Of a DNA stretch of 64,000 bases, positions 55,722-64,000 are shown in pieces. The notes beneath the pieces were generated by a model that had not been told where the DNA came from, ran no database searches, and saw nothing but the letters and a program-made list of their open reading frames with translations. Made by a program: the position numbers and the translations under genes. How positions within the stretch are numbered: position 1 is the stretch's first letter; every line of letters begins with the position of its first letter. The DNA is from Panagrolaimus kolymaensis (lineage: Eukaryota; Nematoda; Chromadorea; Rhabditida; Panagrolaimidae): the NCBI GenBank assembly GCA_028622995.1, contig JAJQJQ010000077.1:186001-250000 (forward strand). Direction: 5' to 3'.

Positions 55722-57239
55722 ATGGCTGGAAATGCTGAGAAACCTCCTGCTGCAAGTGGTGAAACTCCAACAACAACTATTTCTGGTAGAAGTCTTCCAT
55801 CTTTGCCTCACTTCAGATGTGATCTTGCTCGTCCAAATGGTGCTTCGATGTGGTTTCAACGTTTGGAGCTGATTTTTGAACTACACCCTGGTCTCACACA
55901 ACGTCAAAAGATGGCCCTTGTTCTAACGTCGATGAATGATGAATGCTACGAAAAGGTGGCCGCGGCTCTCCAGCTTACTCCAGCTGCTGATGTCAACGGA
56001 ATCAAAGATGTTATGGTCAAGCTGTTTGATAGAACTGAATCCGTGTTTGCAAAGAGATATGGTCGCTTCCAAATGGAATGGAATGGTCCAGAACAAGAAT
56101 CAATTATGGAGTTCTGCGCTCGTATCAAACAGAACACAATGGACTTCGAATTTGGTAAATTCAAAGAGAACGAGCTCAATACGATGACTTTGCTGATGTC
56201 AATGAAAGCTGAAGCTCTTGAACCTCTGCGTATCAAAATCTTGGAGCTCCTGACGGCTGACCCGAATACATCGTTTGCTGATTGTGAAAAGCTCATTTCA
56301 ACAACTTTGCAAACTCAACGTGAACAGAAGCTGCCTGAACGAACCTCGATCAACTATGCTCATGCTCAACAAGAACGCCTTGGTGATGGAGCTGCAGAAC
56401 GAACTTCCCATGGAGGAGGAAGAGGTGGCAAAGGAAGAAATGGTCATGGTAAAGAAGAATCTGGACATCAGAAAGATCGACGCAATTCATGCAACTCGAA
56501 TGGATCAAGAAGCTCTGGAAACTCAAATGGATCGTCATCTGGCTACTGTACGAAATGTGGAAAGCCCAAGTCAAGTAGGAAGTTCAAGATGTGCAATAAA
56601 TGTTTCAAAGCTCAAACAAGGTGTCACAACTGTGGAAAGTATGGTCACTTAGCGGTTGAATGCAAATCTGGTAAACCGAATGGCAAAGAAAGCAAATATT
56701 CTGCTCGTGTTAACCATGTAAGTGAACATTTTATTGGCTCTGTTTATCCTGCTGATTATGGAATGGCTTCATATGGTGTTGGTGCTGTCGTCGATGGTAC
56801 TTCTGATCCTGCAAATGCACATGGGGAAGGAAAGAAGGAGAAGATCCTGGAAGAATGGAGAAATGGATTCAAAGCTGGTCAAAAGGAAAAGAAAGCTCTT
56901 GTATCTCCATCGAAGAAGGAAAAGAAGATCGTGGCATCTCCATGGAAGAAGGAAAGGAAGATAGTGGTATCTCCGTCAAAGTCTTCAAGTGAAGCTAAGA
57001 AGGACCTAACATGGTCTGATGTTGTTCAAGGCAAACATGCCGCTGATGTTCCACCTATGGATGAGTGGATGACAACAACAGAAGCTCTGGGAATGCTCGG
57101 TGATGTCAGTGAAACACTGGATGATATGATCATGGATATGGCTCAAGTGGAAGTTGATCAAATGCTCGAACTGGTCCAGAAGCTCTTATCAAAGGTCAAT
57201 GAACGTCAACGCAAGGCTGTTAAGAATAAATGTAACTAA
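55722..57239 (+). CDS. Retroelement Gag-like protein with zinc knuckle
   Basis: From ATG 55722 the protein is 505 residues. The N-terminal 200 residues look like a retrotransposon gag capsid region (SMWFQRLELIFELHPGLTQR, VMVKLFDRTESVFAKRYGRF, SIMEFCARIKQNT). A Gly/Ser/Asn-rich stretch follows, then paired cysteines (CTKCGKPK, MCNKC) and a CCHC knuckle CHNCGKYGHLAVEC near residue 303. The tail carries three Lys/Ser-rich repeats (VSPSKKEKK, ASPWKKERK, VSPSKSSSE). Base composition is less AT-rich than the host genes nearby. Open throughout, consistent with youth. Confidence 0.9.
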   Translation: MAGNAEKPPAASGETPTTTISGRSLPSLPHFRCDLARPNGASMWFQRLELIFELHPGLTQRQKMALVLTSMNDECYEKVAAALQLTPAADVNGIKDVMVKLFDRTESVFAKRYGRFQMEWNGPEQESIMEFCARIKQNTMDFEFGKFKENELNTMTLLMSMKAEALEPLRIKILELLTADPNTSFADCEKLISTTLQTQREQKLPERTSINYAHAQQERLGDGAAERTSHGGGRGGKGRNGHGKEESGHQKDRRNSCNSNGSRSSGNSNGSSSGYCTKCGKPKSSRKFKMCNKCFKAQTRCHNCGKYGHLAVECKSGKPNGKESKYSARVNHVSEHFIGSVYPADYGMASYGVGAVVDGTSDPANAHGEGKKEKILEEWRNGFKAGQKEKKALVSPSKKEKKIVASPWKKERKIVVSPSKSSSEAKKDLTWSDVVQGKHAADVPPMDEWMTTTEALGMLGDVSETLDDMIMDMAQVEVDQMLELVQKLLSKVNERQRKAVKNKCN

Positions 57240-57474
57240 TTGTAGCTTTGTATGTCCTTTATAAGTGGTGGAGAATGTGAGACATTTCTGTGATTGTCTC
57301 TGCTCTAGTCTCACCACGTTAACTTGTCGTATTATATCTGTAATGTATTGTTATTGTAATGTATGTGCGAAGCTCGGTCAGAGTTAGCAAGTGTCTAATA
57401 AACTGCTCTAATAATCGTCGCTGTACACTAGAAGGCTGTGCAGCACAAACACAAAATTACCAAAATTAAAAAAA

Positions 57475-59150
57475 TCAATGGCACAATCGTGGATTATCAT
57501 ATGAATCCTTTCCTAAAGCTTCACAAAATGGCATAGATGTTGTTTTAAAATCAGCGGAACAATAAATGCATGTACCATTTCCAAATGGAACAATTATTCC
57601 ACCCGGGCCAGGCTTAATGGAATAAACATTTTGGCATTGTTGTTGTTGGATTTGTGAATCATTAAAGGATGAAGGCAAGTATGTTACTTTTGCTGCTGAG
57701 GTTATAGTGGATGAATAAGTAAGCCAAACAGTATCATTTTTACCCGACCAATATCCAGGACCATTATTTTTGGTTTGCTTTTTGGTAATTGGACTTTCGC
57801 CTGCAAACAAAAAACCTTTCAAAAAATGAATTTAAAAAAAATTATGTTACTTTGAATAAAATTCCATTTTTGTTCTGAATCAATTTCAACCAATCTTGAT
57901 TTTGGATAATAAGAATTACAATCTAATAAATTATCGGTAAATGTGGATCCCATAAAATTAACCGAATAAAAACAATCTTTATAATATTCTGCAATATATG
58001 GACCCATGGGAGGATCAGTCGATGGAAGTTGTGCAAAATATTGTCGAGTTCCAGCAGGACATATACAACCAGCTGAAATTTGCATATTTACAAAAGAAAA
58101 AAATTTAAAGAAAACTCCTCCAATTTTTTTTTGTTGGTAAAAAACTAAAGTTTCGTCGATTTCTAAATTACATGTGTGAATAATCTCAAAAAAACTAACT
58201 TTGTCTTGCTTTATCCGAAAAGCTATTATACAACGATGAAGTCATAACCGAAGTAAGCAATAAACGAAAATACCATCCAGGTGTACAAATTTTAGCAAAC
58301 ATCGTATCAACATTATTTAGCGAACTTGCACCAAGCGAATATCCAATGGTAAATATTTTAACTCCTTTATTTTTTATTCCTGTTGCAACATCAACGTTAT
58401 CTGGAGTAACTTCGAAATCAAGTCTGTAATTTAAAAAAAGTTTTTTTTATAATTATTCAAATTTTTTGCCGATGTTAATCCTTACTGATTTCCGTTATCT
58501 CCAATCAAGATTAACATTTTAGCTCGATCATTCCCATAATCAAAAACTTGGGTATCAACAAATTGAAGAGCTGCAGTGTAATTAAATCCAAAATCACCAA
58601 ATTGTTTTTTCCATGAAAGCATATTAGTAAATGTATTGGCAACGTCTGTGTATGAAGTTAAAGTACCAAATGGAACAACAACTTTTGCATTTTTTGAAAA
58701 TATCACAAACGCAGCATTATTGGTTGATGAATCATTTGAAAATTTTCCTTTAGTTATTATCATACTATTTACTAACGCTTTTTGGGCCTAAAAAACATGT
58801 GAAACTTAATTATCAGAGGAAACTTGTTTGCTCCGTTTAAAGAAAATTTGGGTTAAAAGTAGCAAAAAAACGATCCAATGGACGCGAGAGAATAAAAGTT
58901 GAGGAGCATTGTTAAAAACCCTTACCATTTGAATATGAAAATCATCAGTAAATTTAGAAACTTCAATTAAAAATACAAAATCTATTTGAGAATATTCTCC
59001 ATTAAATTTACAATATGTGCCATATCCATGATCAGGAATATATTGAGGAACTTCTGGAGGATAGCATGGTGGTGAAGTTGATTGTTGTTGTGCAAAGGTA
59101 GTTGTGGTTATTGCACATAAAAGGATAATTGCAAGAAAATGGCGCATCAT
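57475..59150 (-). CDS. Secreted vWA plus C-type-lectin-like protein, paralog
   Basis: Exons 59150-58926, 58787-58486, 58423-58200, 58072-57851 and 57800-57475 join to 432 residues. MMRHFLAIILLCAITTTTFA is a signal peptide, then QQQSTSPPCYPPE. The vWA part (GYGTYCKFNGEYSQIDFVFL, FVIFSKNAKVVVPFGT, AKMLILIGDNGNQ, VKIFTIGYSLGA) and the lectin-like part (CICPAGTRQYF, YWSGKNDTVWLTY, IKPGPGGIIV, CIYCSADFKT) parallel the gene at 53378-54821 exon by exon. IEVS again replaces the metal-site DxSxS. They are a tandem duplicate pair now separated by the LTR element. Secreted recognition or immunity roles are possible for such nematode proteins but not shown here. Confidence 0.9.
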
Positions 59151-60387
59151 AATTTAATCCCTAAAATTATTAGATTCAAAAGACCTTCGAAAATGAGAAT
59201 TAAAAAAAAGCGGCGCTAAAAATCTCCAAAATGCAATTTACGCCTGGCTTAATAGTAGCTTCTTATAAAGCCACATGCTTGTCAATTTGTTTTTACTAGC
59301 AAAAAAAAAATAAACACGTTATTGTTTTTTTGTTCTTATTAAATCATCGATGCTTTATTTATAGTCTCTCTCACCTCTCGAAATTGATAAGCTTTTGGTG
59401 TCGCTGCTCTATTCATGACGACATGAAATATTTTTTGAAGTCAACAAAAGAAGAAGATCTTTTAGTTTATAGTTTTAACATCAATGATAATTTATTTGTA
59501 CTAAACTATAATGATGACAAAAAAAAAACCATGCTACATACAATTTAAAATTTTTATGGACATACATAATTGAGATGCAACAACATCGAGTGCAAAAAGC
59601 TATCAAAAGCTAGTAACCAGAGTCCGGCGAGACCAAGTTTTTTTTCAACCAAGACCAAGACCAAGACTCTCGATATCATATTTTTTAATCGAGACCAAGA
59701 CCAAGACTTTCGATACCTCAATTTTTTAAATCGAGACCAAGACCAAGAGTCTCGATTTCAATTTTTTTTAATCGAGACCAAGACCAAGACTCTCGATATC
59801 ATTTTTTTTTTACCAAGACCAAGACCTTCGGTCTTGGTCTTGGTGAAAATGACCAATATTCCGATATTTCGAGACCAAGACTCTTGGTCTCGCCGGACCC
59901 TGCTAGTAACTAACTAAACTGAACCACAAAAAATGTAAGAAAATTTATTTACCTAACGTTGAAAACAGTAATACAAAAAACGCTTCCTCTGCTATCAGAC
60001 TCTTGCAACGATTAATTCTGCTTACTTTTTTTTGTTGATTGAAGCGTTTGTTCCTAATTTTTGCATCTTCTTCATTCTTTGCATTTTTTGTTTGATCGTT
60101 GTTCGTCCTCTGTTTGCTGCTATTTTGTAAATTCAATAAAATTTATTGCAAATTTAACCTTACCTCTTCTGCTAACATAAGCTATTATTCCGAAGTCGTG
60201 TTTTAGTAACGCCAAAATAAATGAATACTTCTTTCGCATCTCTTTCATTTTTTACGATGTTTGCCCATATTTGTCTTTTTTTGTGAAGCAAATCCCATTC
60301 ATTTCTTTCCATCGTGTTTATTTCCACCGTTAATCTCCTCCTTTTCATTGTATTTAACTCATTCGTTTTTCAGGATTTTTTCACATC
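59151..60387. other. Divergent intergenic region with hAT-like MITE
   Basis: Apart from the element at 59618-59902, this is AT-rich intergenic DNA between divergent genes. A TTTTTCAG at about 60373, 14 bp before the next start, is a likely trans-splice acceptor. Confidence 0.5.
59610..59910. mobile_element. hAT-like MITE, 285 bp (59618-59902)
   Basis: The element starts CAGAGTCCGGCGAGACC and ends GGTCTCGCCGGACCCTG, inverse copies with one mismatch. It is flanked by CTAGTAAC at 59610-59617 and 59903-59910, an 8-bp duplication fitting nTnnnnAn. The interior has tandem copies of ATCGAGACCAAGACCAAGA separated by T-runs, then an inverted GGTCTTGGTCTTGG, so it could fold on itself. The repetitive 115-residue frame across it (QDQ-rich) is not a gene. 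Confidence 0.9.
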
Positions 60388-62060
60388 ATGGAATCTGTTC
60401 AACAAAGTGCTGATGCTGATTGTAGCAAAGTTCTTCATTTATCAACCAGTGATACATTTGCTGATACTAGTGTTAATGATCTTTCATCTTCAACTCACCT
60501 CCCTCAACAATCAAATGATGATAATGCAATTGAATCTTCTGATGTAAATACTTTTTCTGCTCCTGCTCCACCACCTCAATCAACTCCCGATGAAGTTATT
60601 GATTTTTATAAAGCTGAATATGAAAAAATCTCTAAAACTGTGTGTTTATTCTTCGTTCGTTAAAAGTGTCTGATTAATCCTTTGCATCTTTTAGTTGACA
60701 ACTTTGCAAGTAAAGTATGATCATGACAAAGTAAAATTCAAGCAAGATCTTTCAAAGGTTAAAAAGAAAAATGCTGAACTTGTTCATGAAATAACTCAAA
60801 CAAAAGAAATGGTTGAAGCTGGTGTTAATCGTGCAACAATAAAGGCTCTTGAAGATGAAATTGCTCGTTTGAAGAATGTTATTGTTGATTTGGAAACAAT
60901 GAATGACTTGTATACTGAATCTGTAAGTTACTTGTATGCTTTTTAACACCTGCATCTATTTATAACATTACCATGGTGGTTCCTAACTCCAGGTAATGCT
61001 GATATGCTTAAGTCAATTCTGAACTTTTCTGTTTAGTAAACAATAGCTTTTGGGGTTACGTCTTTAAAATTGCTTTGCTCAGGATAATAATCAACTTTAT
61101 TGTGAATTAATAATTTCATTTTCAGGCTTCATCTCATCAATATGCAGCTCTTCAAGCGTTTGTTAATCGTAAATCTCAACCTCTTATTATCAGAAAACTT
61201 ACAAATTTCTCCGATTCAAGTTCATGGAATGCTTATTTAACTTTCAATGATAAAGAAAACTCTGCAAAACTCGGCTTGAAAACCAAATTCTTCCGCAAGC
61301 GATTGGTTGTCAATGATGTCATTTGTTCATCTTCAAGCAAATTCTCTATCAATGGTATTGTTTCTCAATATGATGATAATCCGTTCAATGGCAAAGCAAA
61401 ATGTAATGAAGATGGATTTGTATGTCCTGGTTTTCCTTTGCTGAAGAAAGTTCGATATTGTCACATCACTGATTTATTCCTGCATCATCAAATTTTATCA
61501 TTGAAAGAATTCCAAATCCTCGTATGTGCTGGTAGAGTTAGAAATCTTTATTTTACTAAAGTTCTTGTTGAAAATCGTTATCATGATACTGTTCCATTGG
61601 AAGATTTTATGGGATATTTACCTTTGATTGAAAATTTTCGATAGTAAGTTGTTCTGTTTTTCATGCTTGAAGTATCAATAATCTCATATCTTCGTTTTAG
61701 TGATAACGCTGGAATTACGGTCCGCAATCCTTTCTTCGATTATCATAGCATCACAAGAGCTACCTTCAAGAATCTTCTCAAGTTTCATACTTTTACCCAG
61801 CTTAAAGAATTCAAACTCTACCGACTTCTTTATCGTACTTTTGATGTTGAAGGCTTCTTCGAATTCATGAAGGTAAAGCATTTCTTTTGTATATTTCTAT
61901 TACTAATTTTGTTTGATTTCAGAAACATCCAAATGCAAATTTCACTCTTTCATTCGTTTTTCCTGAAATGACTGATGAAGAAGAAAGTCAACTTCCAGCT
62001 ATTACAAAGACGATTCTTGGAGCTTGTCCAATTCCTGCTAAACTTCGAATTGAATTTTAA
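60388..62060 (+). CDS. Coiled-coil protein fused to a CKYFF-family C-terminal half
   Basis: Exons 60388-60639, 60695-60922, 61126-61643, 61701-61872 and 61923-62060 join to 435 residues. The first 90 residues are Ser/Asp/Pro-rich and disordered-looking; residues 85-165 form a coiled coil (VKYDHDKVKFKQDLSKVKKK, ATIKALEDEIARLKNVIVDL). From about residue 200 it follows the family: LFLHHQILSLKEFQILVCAG, TVPLEDFMGYLPLIENF, a phase-2 intron, FTQLKEFKLYRL and FDVEGFFEFMK, a phase-0 intron, then KHPNANFTLSF. The F-box-like CKYFF block is missing, replaced by the coiled coil. The family match rests on motif order plus both intron phases. Confidence 0.82.
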
Positions 62061-62309
62061 TTGTTATTTGTTAAACATACATTTTGTTTCTTTTTATTCG
62101 TATATGCTTTTTTTGATGTTGTTTTTGATTTTTTGAATAAATTTCACTTACCTTTGTTTTGAAATAAGAATACAATCATGAATATGGCCTTCTTTCATTT
62201 TCTTTATTTTTCGTAAATGCTTTGTGTTTCACATCGAAGATTACGATTAAAGCGGAAATGGGATTTCAAAAATTGAAGCATGTTTCTTTCAAACGTTTTT
62301 AATCTTCCA

Positions 62310-62690
62310 TTTTTAGGTGTTCTTTATCCTTGGCGCTTCAATAAGAATAATAATAATGGAAGTTAATGATAATACTCCTCATACCGTTTTTGAATCATGC
62401 TTTGATTATAGTGATAGGGACATCTCAATCAACTTTTCTCAAAACACCACAGAAGTTTTATGCTGCATAAATGGTCCTGCTGAACTTCCACAATCAAAGA
62501 GAATCAATGATGAATTAGCTGTTAATGTTTTGTACTACCTTGAAAATGGTGCATCGACTTCATCAAATGAACTACAGCCATTTGCAAATTTGATGATAGA
62601 TCGAACAAAGTTTCCTCGTGCTGGTGTATCAATAAATGTTTATCAAATGAAAGACAATGGTTCAAGAATTTCAACAGCTGATGATGTCTA
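62310..62690 (+). pseudogene. Truncated copy of RRP46
   Basis: From about 62310 the DNA copies the RRP46 gene (43604-44248) including some 35 bp of leader and its acceptor-like TTTTTAG. The frame from 62356 (MEVNDNTPHTVFESC) matches nearly residue for residue up to GSRISTA, then leaves the homology at about 62679 and stops after DDV, giving 111 residues. The second half, with the RNase PH helix, is absent. Coding sequence before the break is open and almost unchanged, so the copy is recent and might still be transcribed. Confidence 0.85.
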
Positions 62691-62719
62691 ACATTGGAAG
62701 AAGTTGATCAACAATATTC

Positions 62720-62872
62720 ATGTTAGCAAGAAAACCAATTCGCAAAGAGCCATTGAACCATAATTTCTTAGAAGATTTCAATAATAAACGTGCATCGCAA
62801 AATGAAGAATTTCTCCCAAACAATATGTGCTCATCTTGTGTGAATTTGATTGAATCGATCAAACAAGTTTGA
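62720..62872 (+). pseudogene. Orphan C-terminal coding fragment
   Basis: Just past the RRP46 breakpoint a frame of 50 residues (MLARKPIRKEPLNHNF, NKRASQNEEFLPNNMCSSC, ending ESIKQV) has ordinary protein composition and a stop. No homolog is recognised. It may be the tail of another gene joined to the RRP46 copy during rearrangement. Confidence 0.3.
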
Positions 62873-62894
62873 TACACATAATAAAAATATCTAC

Positions 62895-63352
62895 AGGTTT
62901 AAAATCGAACCGAAGCTTCTCGGTTTTCGGTTTTTCAGTCTAAATTTTCGGTTATCGGTTCGGTTTAAAAAAATTTTTTTTTGAATTTTTTTAACGTTAA
63001 TTTTTGAATAAAAGTAAAAAATAAGGCATATTTTTGTCTTTTTTATGTATTTTTACTTGTTTCTAAGCCTTTTTAACCAAATTTTCGTATTTTTAATAAA
63101 AAAACTTAGATTCTTAACCACCTATTTTTCATCAAACCGAACCGAAAAATCGATTTTTTCGGTTAAAAACCGAATTTTTTCGGTTTTCGGTTTCGGTTAA
63201 CCGAACCGAAACCGAAACTTATCGGTTTTCGGTTTTTCGGTTTGAACCGAAAACCGATATCTTCGGTTTTCGATTTTCGGTTCGGTTCGGTTCACCGAAA
63301 ACCGAACCGAAAATGCACCGAAAACCGAACCGAAAAACCGAAAACCGCCAGC
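62895..63352. repeat. CGGTT/AACCG palindromic repeat field
   Basis: Two clusters of CGGTTTTCGGTT and AACCGAACCGAAA words in both orientations (62895-62970 and 63125-63352), with an AT-rich centre, could fold into long hairpins. The right end is AACCGCCAGCGCTG. Structure suggests another MITE, but I found no matching target duplication. Confidence 0.6.
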
Positions 63353-63931
63353 GCTGCGTACAGTAAACTGTCTTTTTAATTTTCTTCTAGATGTCAAAAT
63401 AAAATGGCAATTGTAATTTGAGAAAGTCATTTAAATTATGATGAAACTAAAGCCCGACCAAAATGTCCACGAATGTAAGCAGCAAACACAAAAGAGAGAA
63501 AAATAAATAATGTTTAGAAAAAAATTTCATTGTTGAGAAGGATGTGGCGGCAGCATATGCACCAAATATTATGGTTCATGGTTTTGATAAATATTGTCAC
63601 GAGGTTGTAAATATTAGGACCTTTAATATTTATATTTATATGATTCTGGTTTTCTAAGAAAAATATCCTTATTTTATTTTGAAATGAAGAAAAACATAAA
63701 GAAAATTTCCTCGCTTCAATAAAATCTTGAGACACAAAAAATCAAAAAATTTTTATCTTTTTTTTTAATATCCGTCTTTTAAATCGCTTCAACATTTTTT
63801 CTGTTTATATATATACACACTCACAAAATTTAGTTATTCTTTTATTTGTATTAATAATTGAATTTTCGTTTTATTTATTTACATTAAAAAAACAAATATC
63901 AAAATTGGGATTCGTAGTAAAACAATAATTT
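63353..63931. other. Intergenic, no clear feature
   Basis: AT-rich. A short plus-strand stretch at about 63530-63656 (IVEKDVAAAYAPNIMV) is open without a start codon and could be a remnant. Nothing else seen. Confidence 0.3.
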
Positions 63932-64000
63932 TCAATCAAATAATATTGTTAATAACCATGGATTTTTGAGAGAAGCCTTGAGTGTTTCTGCAGCATCATA
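63932..64000 (-). CDS. Probable final exon of a CKYFF-family gene, partial
   Basis: On the minus strand the last 69 bases read YDAAETLKASLKNPWLL to a TGA ending at 63932. YDAAETL matches the exon-3 stretch HNDAAETLNDSLGN of the family gene at 38510-39435, at the same distance from the C-terminus. The rest of the gene would lie beyond the window. Short match, so only moderate confidence. Confidence 0.45.
   Translation of the reverse strand, partial: YDAAETLKASLKNPWLLTILFD

Larger units (their letters stand above)
55324..57447 (+). mobile_element. Gag-only LTR retroelement, 2124 bp
   Basis: Two direct repeats of 172 bp (55324-55495 and 57276-57447) begin TGTGAGACA and end CAGCACA and appear identical base for base. 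The whole is flanked by AACAC at 55319-55323 and 57448-57452, a 5-bp target duplication. A TGGTAACG word just after the left LTR may be the primer site, and GTGGTGGAGAA just before the right LTR the polypurine tract. It has one frame, gag, and no protease, reverse transcriptase or integrase, so it would depend on another element. Identical LTRs point to recent insertion. It lies 28 bp beyond the stop codon of the gene at 57475-59150. Confidence 0.93.

Noticed and set aside
56275..56964. Plus-strand frames of 125 and 80 residues inside the LTR element
   Set aside because: They are shadows of gag in another frame; no polymerase, protease or integrase motif is present.
59570..59917. 115-residue frame with repeated DQDQ
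   Set aside because: It spans the tandem GACCAAGA repeats of a MITE with clear inverted ends and target duplication, so it is not a gene.
62895..63352. hAT identity for the CGGTT palindrome
   Set aside because: The bases outside the candidate ends (AATATCTA and CGTACAGT) do not match, so no target duplication supports it.
1..64000. CRISPR arrays, bacterial operons, tRNA, rRNA or spliced-leader RNA genes
   Set aside because: Intron-rich nuclear nematode sequence; reading through, I found no regular spacer array, no tRNA B-box in a convincing context and no SL1-like sequence. A covariance-model scan was not possible here.

Overview
This window is nematode nuclear DNA. It is very AT-rich, its introns are mostly 40-70 bp with GTAAG/GTGAG donors and TTTTAG/TTTCAG acceptors, several genes have an acceptor-like TTTCAG or TTTTAG just before the start codon (as expected where spliced leaders are added), and the recognisable genes (VPS24/CHMP3, RNase H1, RRP46/CRN-5-like, DERA, PYROXD1, ACOT8-like, a GES-1-like esterase, Ulp protease) match ordinary nematode genes. 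The exact genus cannot be read from sequence alone; a free-living clade IV nematode such as Panagrolaimus is a guess.

The dominant feature is one expanded gene family, here called the CKYFF family after its most constant motif. At least 18 loci lie on both strands: thirteen intact three-exon or longer genes, one with a single frameshift, two clear pseudogenes, several exon fragments, and partial copies at both window edges. Nearly all share the same plan: a basic N-terminus, a helical F-box-like block ending in QTCKYFF, a middle region with a KLWI-type motif, then a phase-2 intron, a short leucine-rich exon, a phase-0 intron, and a KH-start exon. I infer F-box-like adaptors; that is not proven.

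Layout: 1-16.5 kb is a dense CKYFF cluster with duplications, pseudogenes and a 1.46-kb DNA transposon. 16.7-21.2 kb is a degenerate tandem array of seven ~550-700 bp units, carrying two non-autonomous hAT-like insertions. 21.3-23.5 kb is a carboxylesterase ending in an ER-retention signal. 24.3-30.8 kb holds three CKYFF genes and a divergent gene of possible Hsp70-like fold. 31.3-33.4 kb is a Ulp1/SENP protease. 33.7-35.1 kb is a CKYFF gene with a transposon inserted exactly at its start codon. 35.6-36.9 kb is a peroxisomal acyl-CoA thioesterase. 39.4-42.2 kb contains a minisatellite with GC-rich mini-hairpins.

42.4-53.2 kb is a run of housekeeping genes: a divergent CKYFF gene, RRP46, VPS24/CHMP3, RNase H1, DERA and PYROXD1, whose large intron holds an antisense SH2-like gene. 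53.4-59.2 kb has two paralogous secreted vWA plus C-type-lectin-like genes separated by a young gag-only LTR element. 59.6-64 kb has another hAT-like MITE, a coiled-coil/CKYFF fusion gene, a truncated copy of RRP46, a CGGTT palindromic repeat, and the tail of another CKYFF gene at the edge.
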